Below, piece by piece: positions 11,712 through 21,763 of a stretch of DNA of 29,894 nt; the first letter of the stretch is position 1, and every line of letters begins with the position of its first letter. The notes under the pieces were generated by a model. It searched no databases. It saw only the letters and a list, made by a program, of their open reading frames with translations, and was not told where the DNA came from. This DNA is from Clavulina sp. PMI_390 (taxonomy: Eukaryota > Basidiomycota > Agaricomycetes > Cantharellales > Hydnaceae): contig WIDE01000204.1 of assembly GCA_015039315.1 (NCBI GenBank), positions 1-29,894 on the forward strand, read 5' to 3'. The position numbers and the translations under genes are program-made.

Positions 11712-12926
11712 CCCAGATGCTTCAGGGGGGCGTAAGAGAGTTGAGAACGACGAACGAGACGAAGAAGAAGATGATGGTAGAAGGTGGAAGGCCTGAGAGG
11801 ATCAGAGCGCAAGGGATAATAACGTGACGTTTGCTCCCAGGCAAGGGGGCGCTTTAGACTTGAGGCGCGTGTGAGATAAGTATGGGGTGGGACGAGGCGG
11901 GTTGGTTTTTCGAGGATCGGTATTAAGAAGAAAAGCGGCCCGGCCACTCAAAACTATTCTGATTCGTGATGTAATCAAGCGGGAGAGGACACTGGATTTG
12001 GGAGGGGGAGGGCCTGCTCCGATTTGAGGGGACGACAGCTGACCGATCGAGGACGCGCGGCAGCCTCGAGGCAGATGATGTCGGTTGCAAGATGGGAAAC
12101 GGGGGGACCTTTGGAAGGGGCTCGTACTACATCTCCATCATTTTAAGCATTTCCGACTCAAATGTGGCGGTATTGTTGTTGTTTCCATGTGAGGGGGGAC
12201 GGAGGCGCCTCCTGGCGTGTCTAGACAACCAGGACGGCGTTAGAGGGCCAGAACGCGTGGCCAATGCATTTCGCTCGGAAGAACTTGTCAGATACTTTCT
12301 CACTCAGGCCCAGGGAGATACCAGCCAATGTTTTATCTGCTTTTTGTTCCTGCAAAACAGTTGAGAAACGCTGATAAAGGGGACCTCGTTGTCCTCAGTG
12401 GCGCGTTAGGGTCTGTTTGGTTTCGCACATCATTCAATTGGGGGTCTGGGGTCACCACGAGGGGTCGTGCAGGAACTGTATTCCACCCATCAACCCCTGA
12501 CTCGTTTTACGTTGATCAGTCAACTAGGCGAGGTTTAGACAAAGAAAGGCATGGCTTGATTCATATTGGGTGAGTTCTACGTATATACCTAGTGGCGCAA
12601 TGACTCGTAGACTATTCGACATGAGAGAGGAGTTATTATGTGTACATAGGACGAAGGTTGACATATGCAACAAACAATAACGGACGAGAGGGGGATTAAA
12701 ATGCAAAGTACGTGGGGTTGCACTTTTGGAGAGAGGGGAGTGGAAGGGGAGAGAATAATATAAATGAATAAAGTACAACAGGCTTGAAGGCGAAGGTGGT
12801 GAAGGAAGAAGAATAGAAAAGGAAAAAAGGTGAGAGAAATAGGAAGCTGGAAGAGAGAAAAGAAGAGGACTACTGGGTAGGACACGCATCGGACGCGTTC
12901 CACAACCTCAAGCTTGCAAGTGTTCC
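11712..12926. other. Promoter of the Q-rich gene and Rif1 3' flank
   Basis: Both neighbours are on the minus strand. The part next to 11711 is the Q-rich promoter. The part next to 12927 should be the Rif1 3' UTR. 12690-12870 is purine-rich on the + strand, producing spurious minus-strand ORFs rich in Ser, Leu and Phe. No coding feature supported. Confidence 0.5.
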
Positions 12927-15900
12927 CTAGTTCGCACCAAGACCAGGCGAACTAGATCTACTGCTACTGCTGCTCGCAAACCTCTCCTCGACACGGCTGC
13001 TCAGCACATTCAGCATCTGTCTCAGCTCATCCAGCTGATCAACATCGAGGCTTTCCACACCATCAACATTGCCCATCGCGATCTGCAGTGCCTCAGTGAG
13101 CTCTGCGCTAGACGATCGGCGCATGACTTGACGCCCACTCGTGGTCGTAGCCGAGCTGGAGCTCGCGACAGGCGTCCCAGCACGAGGCGTGCTACTCGGA
13201 AGAACCTCAAACGAGCTCGACGACGACATGCTCAGGCGGGACTTTTTGCGTTCCATGTGCTTCTTGATCGGACTCGATGGAAGTTGAACAGAGTCATCGC
13301 TGCTGGGATTATCATCTGACGAATGAGGCTTGAGCTGGGAAGAATGAGAGCGAACGTGGGATGAGGAGGCAGGGGTTTGAGTGTGAGGATGGCGAGCGAG
13401 TGCAGGTGATAGGACAGTATCCCCCAGCCCTGGTAGGCGTGGCCCACGCATGGCGCTTTGGGGAGTTTGAACCTCAGTGGGCGATGAGGGTTCGGTAACT
13501 GAGTCATCTGGCAATCAAAAAGTAAAGCATATGTGTTAGGGTTGTGAGTGTGAAAAGGAAAAGAGGATGCGAACGCACCACTTGATGGCATCTCGGGATG
13601 AGCAACCCCCGGCTTCTCAACGGACGACGTGAGGAGGTGCAGGCGAAGCTGTGATACCCTTGAGACCGAGCGCAACCGCTTTGCAGGTACCGGCTCCGCA
13701 GCTAGATAGGGTCCGATTGCAAACATTAGTTCCTGATCTTGAAGGTTAAAGGCCAAAGCAGGGCGTACCAGGTGATATCTCCTCTTCCGCTGCCTCGACG
13801 TTAACAGACCTTGTCCTTTTAAGAGATCTCTTTGGAGTCTGCGCCATCATGCTCAATTCCGGTTGACTTTGCGTTGCCCTGAGATCTTCACCACGAGCTT
13901 TGGTCGCCGTCGTCGTTGTTGCAGTCACTGCTGGTGGCGGGGCTGTCGACGAGGTCGAAGGCTCAGGCGCGTCCACATCGGTAGTCGCAGTGGTCGATTT
14001 GCGGCGAGCGAGGAACTGCTTTACAGTCGGCAACTCAATCTCGAGCTGCGCAAACGATCGCTTGCGACGATGTGTGGCAGGCGAGTCAGGGGGCGTGAGA
14101 CGGTCTGAAGCAGAGCTCGCTGTCGATATCTGCGGGGCAGACTGCGATGCGACAACACGCTGAGAAGAGGATTGAGATTGAGACTGGGACTGGGATTGCG
14201 AAGACCCAATGCGCCTGCGAGAGAACCCAGTTGCTTGTTTGATGAACTGCGCGACCAGGTTGAAGGAGGTAGACCTCGAAGCGACGGGCTCTTCGTCCGT
14301 GTCCGTATCGGAGTCGACGGCTTCCTCATCCTCCTCATCCCTTGATGCGCCACGCTGGCGTTTTGCGCGTTGCGACAGGGATACATCAAAGTCGTGGTCC
14401 CTAACACGCTTCCTCGTCGAAGCTGCGTTCACGGGTTTTGAGATTTTGGGAGGCGTCGTCGGAAGAGTCGGGATAGATACAACAGCGCGGCTGCTCTCGG
14501 GATACTGAGCCATTTCTTCTGGTGCATGCCCATCCAGGATAACAGAAGTAGACGCAGCAACATCAGACTCCTCTCGAGATCCAGTATGTGAGGACCGTTG
14601 ATCCTCAGCAGAATCATCCTCAAGGCTCGCAAGCTCACGAGGATCAATGACTCGGGCATGCTCCACATCGGAGTCGCTCACCTCGGCCACGAAGGCACGG
14701 GGTGACCTGTGTTGCGCAATCTGAACCCGCTCAGGCGTTTCAGGTACCTCAGCAAAGTCATCAAGGCTCAGAGAACTCTCGATGAAATCCTCCTCTTCTT
14801 GCTCTTGTTCCTGCTCCTGCTTGGCTGGTGGAAGCGCAGATGGAAGTGATGCGGAAGAAGGCTGGCGGGGTTCCACAGCGGCCTTCTGCTCGAGGATGTC
14901 AGAGGTATCAACGATTTCGATGGAATCGTCAAAGCTGGATCGGCGGCGGAGGTGTGGAACAACGTGAGATTGAGAGACCGTCATCGAGATGTCATCTGAG
15001 AGCTGAGTGTTATCGGCCATAAATGACGGGGCATCTGCATCCTGGATCTCACTGATATCAGCAACGTTGGTGGGCTGACGGGCCTCAGGTTCAAAGCCAC
15101 TCTCTGGCGCTGTGGGTTCTACAGCTGCAGCAACTTCGGCAGCGGACATCTCAGAGCTGCCAAGCTGCTGCTCATCCACCGATGTGCGTTCAGGGACGAT
15201 GGAGGCCGCCGCAGGGAGATCTGACACGCCTTTGTCCTCCACCTCGCCAACAACGACGCCCGAAACAGGGGGCACTTCGAGCGAGGACGAAACTGGAGCA
15301 TCACCCGTTGACATGTCATCCAGGACACTTTCGACACCCGCAGCAAAGCCCAATGACTCATCGCCCCTTGCGATAAAGGCCTGCAAGTGCTCTTTCAACT
15401 CGACAGAGTACTCGTATCCGTTGCTTATGAGCTCGACGGACGCCTCCCTGAACTTGGCATTCCAGAAGCTCCTGAAGATCGGAAGGACGAGACCTGGCAC
15501 TGGAATGTGGGTGAACGCGGATGTGAGGATCGGGGAGATGATATCGAGAGTATGAGCCGTAGCAGGGATGGAGGGAGACTTGAGGGCAGTGAGGATAGAG
15601 TTGTAGAGAGGCACGATGAACTCATTGTATTGCTCTGCTGTGAGCGCCTCGTCATGGTCATGAAGCCATGGCAGCAGACCGTTTTTCAGGAGTTGCAATC
15701 GAGTGAGAAGGGCGGCGGGGGGAGTAGAGGCGATGATGGAACCGAGATGGGGTAACAGCAGGATCACAGATGGAATATACGCTGCACGAACCCCGGTGCG
15801 CGCATCGGATGGCCTGTTCTCTGAAAGGATGTCGGTCACGAAGGAGAGAAGCGTGGCGAGCTGTGCCTCATCGGCCGCAGTAGCCTCTGCATCATCAGCA

Positions 15901-18900
15901 ACAACGAACTTCAGCAGCTGCTCGAGTGCAAACAAGCAGGCATCGAGCCCATAGATCCTCCCCAGCGAAGGCAGGACTGGGACAAGCTTCGCCGCCACGA
16001 CCACATTCGAAACACCCTCGAATCGAGCAGCCAAGACTGCCTGGTAGACCAATGCCTCCCAAGTGGGAGAGAGCCTGCGCCATGAGAGCGATGGAGGGAA
16101 GCATGCGCAAAGGGAAGTGAGATGCTCCCAGTAGAGCTCAATCTCCTTCGTGGCCTTGACTGCAGCACACTCCCAAGCCGTCGTCCAAGCGCTGGGACGC
16201 TTAGCTGGTGTGTCGACATTTTCATCGTCGTCGTCCTCCGGTTCCACAACTCCATCCTCCGAAGCAAAGTGGGTAGTAGTAGTGGAGACATCAGTCATGG
16301 ACGGCAGTTGACGGCGCTCGCTCAACACACCCTCACGGATCGCCTTGGGCATCTCCGTCAGAGGATGCGAGAGACCATACTGGATGACAACCCCGACAGT
16401 GGTCTTCCACAACTCCCTCGTTGCCTCCTCAGTGAAATGCTCCTCTTCCTTGGCGAAGCGTACAAGCAGACCCAGCATGTCCGTGGCAAAGCTTGCAGGG
16501 AGAAGACCAGGCTCGAAAACATGCGTCACTGTCGCGAAGAGGCTGTGAGGAACGGCCACGCGGCAGTATTGCTCATCGCGCCCGCTGATCGTGGCGGGGG
16601 TGGCCCACGAGGAGGGCGGGCGCGTCATGAAGAACTGCAGTTGATCAATGATGTGTTTGGAAAGCACGAGGCGATCTTCCGTATCGTGATCAACACTCTT
16701 CCGGGCGGTAAGGAGGGCTGTCCACAGTGCCTGGACGGTTTTCTAAGGGAATGGTGGAGCGTCAGGAAACAAACAACGAAACGAAGCAGGTGGCCGGAAT
16801 TTGAACTCACCCCTATACTGAGATCCTTTGTCTCCACGCCCTCCTTGAGCACGAGCCTCCAGCACTTGACGAGCTCGTTCCAATGCTCTCTAACCTCATC
16901 GCCATCCAACGGGCGGATATCCGCAACTTGGATCACCTCCGACGTCAAGATAGACTTGGCATTGCTCGTAAACGCCTTGACTGGGTCGGCCCCCGCAGCA
17001 AGACCAGCGCCAACACCAATGAACGCACTGCCATTCAGGATGGGGGTACTAACCAGCTTTCTCCAATCCCACGTCTGATCCTGTTGCTGCTCCTCTTCCG
17101 TCTGCGACTCCAGCAAAGCCGTGTCAAAAGACGCAAGGAGGCGGAAGAAGATGTTGATCTCGTACTGCACGCGCTCGCCGAGCATGCAGCGGAGGATCTG
17201 CAACCCAACACCAACAGCCTTTTGGTCTGAGCCATCACCCACACACGCGCCCATGACAGCGACGCCAACAGGGTGTTGGAGCATTTGCGGCTGCGCGACA
17301 ATCGCGCCTTTGCCACTACCATTCGCTCCGTCGCTCCGTCGGGCCTGGCGCATGACGAGCCCATGCTCATCATCCACATCCGTGAACCCATCGACGCCCA
17401 GCCGGTGTCCATCCTCCCACGCAAACGCTAGCATACTCCAAAGCGCACGCGAGAGGAGCTTGACGCCCGGCTCGCGGCGGTTGTTTAGCCCTTTGTTCAT
17501 GCTGCTGAGGAAGATCTGCATCCAGCGCTTGTTCGCGAGGAAGTGGTGGCCTGCAATGACGAGGATGCTGCCTAGGACAGCCATGCCCCAAGCGGCTTCG
17601 ACGCCGCCAGCCGTGAATGTCTTTTCGAGGATAGGGGCAAGAGCAGTGGAGGTCGCAGGCTGAAGGACCGCTTTTCTCAAGAGAGGGATATCTGTGTCCT
17701 CGTTCACACAAACCTGTGCGATCGTCCCAAGCGCTTGAGCAGCCTTGAAACGAAGCGCCTGCGTGGGCGATGAAACGAGGTGGGAGAGCAGGGTGGGAAA
17801 GATCTCAGCGTAGAAAGGATTAAAGGCAGGGAGAGCGGCGTCTGCGATGGTCTGAAGCGCGCCGAGGCACTCAGATGTTGCTCCCTTCTTACCCTCGCGC
17901 CCAAAGTCGCCACGGATCCCGCGTGCAAGGACGCTCATGATATGGGAGGCGAAGGGGGAGATGATGGGTGAAGGAAGGTGCTGCACTTGAAGTACTGCTG
18001 AAGCAAGAGTCCATGTCTTGCGCGGGTTCGGCGTAGGAAGAGTAGGGGCTTCTAATATCGACAACACGGTTGCGAGAAGCGAGCGAAGACGATCCTCTGT
18101 ATCGTAGGAGGCACAAAGAGTAGTAAATTAGTATGCGAAGAATGAATGTCTGAGAATGAAGCTCACCGTCGATCAGGGTGTACAATTGAGGCACCCAGAA
18201 TATCAGGGAGACGACCTTGAGGGCCGCGGAGCACACCATGTAAAGATCGCGAGCATACGTGACCTCAAACTCGGTCAAGCCGCCACGCTTGGTAGTAGTG
18301 GAGGATTTCGCTTTGGGCGTCACTTCATCATTGTCCTCTTCATCAGCAGCAGCCTTCTGACTTCCCTCGATGTCACTCGAATCGGGAGTCTCGGGGAGAT
18401 AGGATGGGGTAGGCCTTGCGACAGGATCAACGAGAGCACGCTTGATATCGCGCTCCAAAGCGGTAAGAATAGGGTCAAGATTCTCTTGGAAGGGTCGCAG
18501 TGCTTCAGGTTCTTCGATATCGCTGGGAAAGCGAGAGCGCAAGCGGGAGAAAATGACGGTCCACGCTTCAATGATGTCTTTGATGGTGAGCGGGACCGTG
18601 GAAGCAGGGAAGTCTTGAGAGCTGAGGGGAGTGCTGATAGGTGTGAGGTCCGCAAAAATGGTGGATGGGGAGGCGTCTGGAGAAGAGGGTAGTGGTAGTG
18701 TAGACTCGATGAGAACTCTGAGAGGTGAGACAATGAGTGATTCGTGTCGCAGAGCGTCCGCCTCGGGCTCTGGCGTAGTGTGGCGTGGGCTTCGTTCCAC
18801 AGGCAACATTAGGTTCGCAACGACTTTCTCCGGGTCCGCCATGATGTCGCCACTTGACGACAACGAAGAGGACGAGGAGACGGATGATAGTACAGAGGAA

Positions 18901-19211
18901 ATAGATATGTTTCGTGGGTGAAGAACAAGCGAAGGGCGCTTGAGAATAGATCGTGAAGGTTTGTGGAGCGCCGCGCTGGACGGAATGCGACGCGGCGGTC
19001 CTGGTGGCGTATGAGGATGGTGCGAGTTCTTTGCGGAGAAGAAAACAGCGCGTCGCGGCGCGAGGCGCAGGGGGGTGATGGGTGGACGCGACGGGGACTG
19101 TACAGAGACCGAGCTGGCAGTCTTGGTGGTGGTAGCGGGCGACGACGGCGAGCGGGAGAATACGTTTTCCTTGCGCGAGCGACTTGGTGGTGGCGTGAGC
19201 GGTGTGCTCAT
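12927..19211 (-). CDS. rif1: Rif1 orthologue, telomere/replication-timing protein (five exons)
   Basis: Exons from the 5' end are 19211-18167, 18096-16811, 16742-13769, 13701-13579 and 13507-12927, giving 6009 nt and 2002 aa. Rif1 recruits protein phosphatase 1 to chromatin, sets replication timing, limits telomere length and influences break repair. The N-terminal tail has two PP1-docking motifs, RAVFF (residues 54-58, RVxF type) and SILK (88-91), in the order known for budding yeast Rif1. From about residue 205 to 1270 the chain is long, helical and HEAT-like (for example TIKDIIEAWTVIFSRLRSRF and ALRFKAAQALGTIAQVCV), matching the Rif1 N-terminal domain. After that comes a long disordered acidic/Ser-rich region with SQ repeats near 1625, basic patches, and a short helical C-terminus (LDELRQMLNVLSSRVEERF). 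Introns are 67-71 nt; intron 1 has a perfect tactaat branch site. The start is the first ATG in frame; the frame further upstream opens only with GTG. Confidence 0.9.
14161..14208 (-). repeat. Ser-Gln dipeptide repeat in Rif1
   Basis: The minus strand reads SSQSQSQSQSQSSSQ at about Rif1 residues 1623-1637. Five SQ units in tandem plus a sixth after SS make a dense SQ cluster, the target motif of ATM/ATR-type (Tel1/Mec1) kinases. Codons vary between CAA and CAG and TCC and TCT, so it is not a pure hexamer microsatellite. Confidence 0.75.
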
Positions 19212-20158
19212 TGCTGATGATGCTGACGTCGGTGCTGTCTTGGTCTCAGTCAACAACCACGATGCCAGCGACCACTCTCGCACTCTAGTCGCGTCTCAGA
19301 TATGAAAACGCGCGTTTTCGACCAGTTATCGCGCAGATTATTGGAAATATAGACGTGAATGGGTCTTGCGACACCAGGGCGACGTGCTTTGTGGCGCGTT
19401 GGTGTCGACAGTGGTGGTCGGTTTCAGGTGGATGAGAAAGTTGAGTTTGGAGGCACCTTCCGGTCCAATATGATTACATCAGCACCAGGGTCGTTCCGTC
19501 CGATCCGTCATAATTCACACAACTGTACTCATAGTGGAGCACTAGCGAAAGAAAGGCAAGGGGGAAAATAGAATATGTCGAGGCGCCGATTTCGTACTGG
19601 GGTTAGCAACGGCCATATGGAAGACTACAACCACCCCTTCACGCCTCTTTGGAGGCTCTCTAACGGCTGAAATAGTGCATCACTTGTGCAGCTGCCCTCA
19701 ATCAACAGTATAGATAGCCGTTTTTTGTCAAAAAGGCTGGAAAGCGAGACCGATCCTCATGGGCATGGACAGAGGGTGTTCTTTGTGATTAGATGCTACT
19801 TGATGAGAAGCTAACAATCTTATGGATGCATGCTCAAACTAGCATTAGTCTCCCAGTCACGTTGGTCCATCTATACCGACGTTGTAACGACCCTGGCGTA
19901 TATGGACACTGCTTTCTCCAATCTTCACCAGCACTGAAGCAGGAAGTTATTCACACCATTGACACATTGCAAGATCATTCATTTTTCCGCTCCCTTCTCT
20001 GTCCACTACAAGTGTGTCCTACGTGCGATTCAGACTTTTTTAAAACAAAGAAATCCATCCATCGACCCGAAAAGCCGCACTCCCGTTTCAGAGTCCGTCA
20101 AGGGCAACAACCTTGGTGCATGCTAGTGTGGACATGGTCCAGCTCCTCCCACAGAGCC
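19212..20158. other. Rif1 promoter and caleosin 3' flank
   Basis: The caleosin gene upstream is also on the minus strand, so the right part holds its 3' UTR and the left part the Rif1 promoter, including the palindrome at 19304. No gene seen. The plus ORF that starts at 19793 runs into caleosin exons and is treated as a shadow. Confidence 0.5.
19304..19319. promoter_or_regulatory. 16-bp palindrome with ACGCG cores, Rif1 promoter
   Basis: GAAAACGCGCGTTTTC is a perfect 16-bp palindrome about 95 nt before the Rif1 ATG. It holds ACGCG on both strands, the core of MCB-type sites bound by MBF at G1/S genes in yeasts, though not the full ACGCGT. A role in S-phase expression of Rif1 is inference. 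Confidence 0.4.
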
Positions 20159-21601
20159 TCACATGTAAGAGAACAGTCCGAATTCTCTCCTCTTTCCCAA
20201 TTTATTCTCTTCATCAATCCGAATCTGGACGACATCCTCAAAGATCGTGCCCTAGATATCAAAAGAGCCAGTTTAACAAATGTAGATATGCGTAAGATGG
20301 GTTGAACAATGTGGAAGTGAATTATAAACTCACGGCATAGACAGACTTGACCTGATCCTTGGTGACCTTGCCGTCCGCGGGATTGACGACCCAGAAGAGC
20401 AGCGTCCATTCAAACGGACCCTTGAACAGCCCCCAGCCGTCACTACGCACATCAATGAGGTTGATCAGCGAGTATCAAGAAGTGAGTGACCAGAGGGACG
20501 TACGAAATGCCGTGGCGGTAACTCTTGATCATGGTCATGGCCTCAGGATAAGTGAGGGTGTCCTTGTTAGGCGAGCCAGAGAAGCTGAGCACGAAGGAAT
20601 ATCATTGTTAGTATGGCGAGCAGCGAAAAGGATTGGATAAGCACAATGGTGACATACGCCCAGATCTTTTGGAATTTATCGTCCTCATACCACCCCTCCT
20701 GGTTCCAGGTATGCGTTGACGCGGTGTGCTTGGCAAATTCAAGATTACCAGCATATATCCTATGATAATGATACAGTCAAAAATCTGAAATATGTAATTT
20801 GGGATAATTTCCGGCAGACCAAGAGAAGGGACGCACCGCAAGAATGGATCAGGGATGTATGACCATACAAGGCTCGGTAGGAACCAGAATAGACTCCATA
20901 GGTCGACGATGTCGGTCAATTTCGGATGCGGGACGGTAAGCGGGCTGAAGATCGTTCCAGGTTGATCATGATAGCATTAGCGAGCCAGGGTGGCAAAGGA
21001 GCAAGAGGGCAAGGAGTCGGTGAGCTGAATAGCCGAGCTGGAGCGCAAGAATAGGAAAGCCCTTACGCAAATCCAATGTGACCAACAAACGCAATCACCC
21101 ATGCAGTGACCCACTTGACTGAACAGAGAGATGCAAACGTGTAGCAAGGAGATTTGATAAAACGGTCCAAAGGAATTCAGCCGCCGAATCGATGTGGCTC
21201 CCAGGAGCATGCAAGATGAAAGAAAACTCACACCCGACCTCTAGGATTATCAACGCAACACTCGGTCAATTCACTCCTCCGGAGGACAATATATTTTGGG
21301 CGCTCACTGTATAGTCCACGTGCAGTGTCAGAGGGCCAGACGATCCCGTCCTTGTCCGTGTCGAAGAAATCGATGTGCTGTAGTCATTAGAGTAAATCGG
21401 GTCGGTTCTATGAGCATCTGCGACATCCGAGACGTGGGTGAAGAGAAATTCACTCACTCGGTGAATCGGCGGGCGAGGATTACGAGGGTCATACTGGTTA
21501 ATGTCGACTGCACCGGGCTTGCTAGCATCGCCGTAAGAGGGCAGACTAATAGTGGGGACGACAACAGGATTTCCTTGAGCGCCGAGAGCTGTAATAGACA
21601 T
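20159..21601 (-). CDS. Caleosin / peroxygenase (nine exons)
   Basis: Exons from the 5' end are 21601-21458, 21377-21308, 21240-21232, 21118-21067, 20944-20837, 20759-20658, 20584-20504, 20442-20334 and 20251-20159, giving 768 nt and 255 aa, near the usual caleosin size. Caleosins are lipid-droplet or ER proteins with a Ca-binding EF-hand and a haem-dependent peroxygenase activity that oxygenates unsaturated fatty acids. Seen here: His49 just before the EF-hand loop DTDKDGIVWPSD (54-65), RGLYKVGF, a hydrophobic segment (WVTAWVIAFVGHIGFA, then proline-rich PLTVPHPKL), YIPDPFLRIY (121-130), AKH with His139, and GWGLFKGPFEWTLLF. His49 and His139 match the two invariant haem-ligand histidines. The family's usual KHGSDS-type sequence after His139 is altered to KHTASTHTW. 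Exon 3 has only nine bases, yet restores the family frame. No signal peptide. Confidence 0.9.
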
Positions 21602-21692
21602 TGAGGATGACGCTGAAGAGTTTTTGCTAGAGTGCGTGCGGGGGAGGTGGGGGAAAAGATAGACCGAAGAGACTTTTGGCGGGTAGAGAAGC

Positions 21693-21701
21693 AAAAATAT
21701 A
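21693..21701 (-). promoter_or_regulatory. TATA-like box of the caleosin gene
   Basis: On the minus strand the sequence reads TATATTTTT, 92-100 nt upstream of the caleosin ATG at 21601. Position and composition fit a TATA box. Confidence 0.45.
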
Positions 21702-21753
21702 CTGCGGCGAGTTGACTGAAGGAAACGGTCCGCTGGTCTATATCCGGTTCGTC

Positions 21754-21763
21754 ATTGGCCAAT
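21754..21763. promoter_or_regulatory. ATTGGCCAAT palindrome (double CCAAT box)
   Basis: A perfect 10-bp palindrome carrying CCAAT on both strands, about 155 nt upstream of the caleosin ATG and about 55 nt beyond its TATA-like box. CCAAT boxes bind the HAP/NF-Y complex in fungi. Functional role inferred from position. Confidence 0.4.

Noticed and set aside
12524..12903. Two overlapping minus-strand ORFs of 121 and 104 codons
   Set aside because: Biased Ser/Leu/Phe composition from a purine tract; most likely the Rif1 3' UTR.
16122..17078. Plus-strand ORF of 318 codons
   Set aside because: Antisense to Rif1 exons 2 and 3; no motif, and the Rif1 frame carries clear family features.
19793..20305. 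Plus-strand ORF of 170 codons
   Set aside because: Overlaps the last caleosin exon and part of its last intron on the other strand; no motif of its own.
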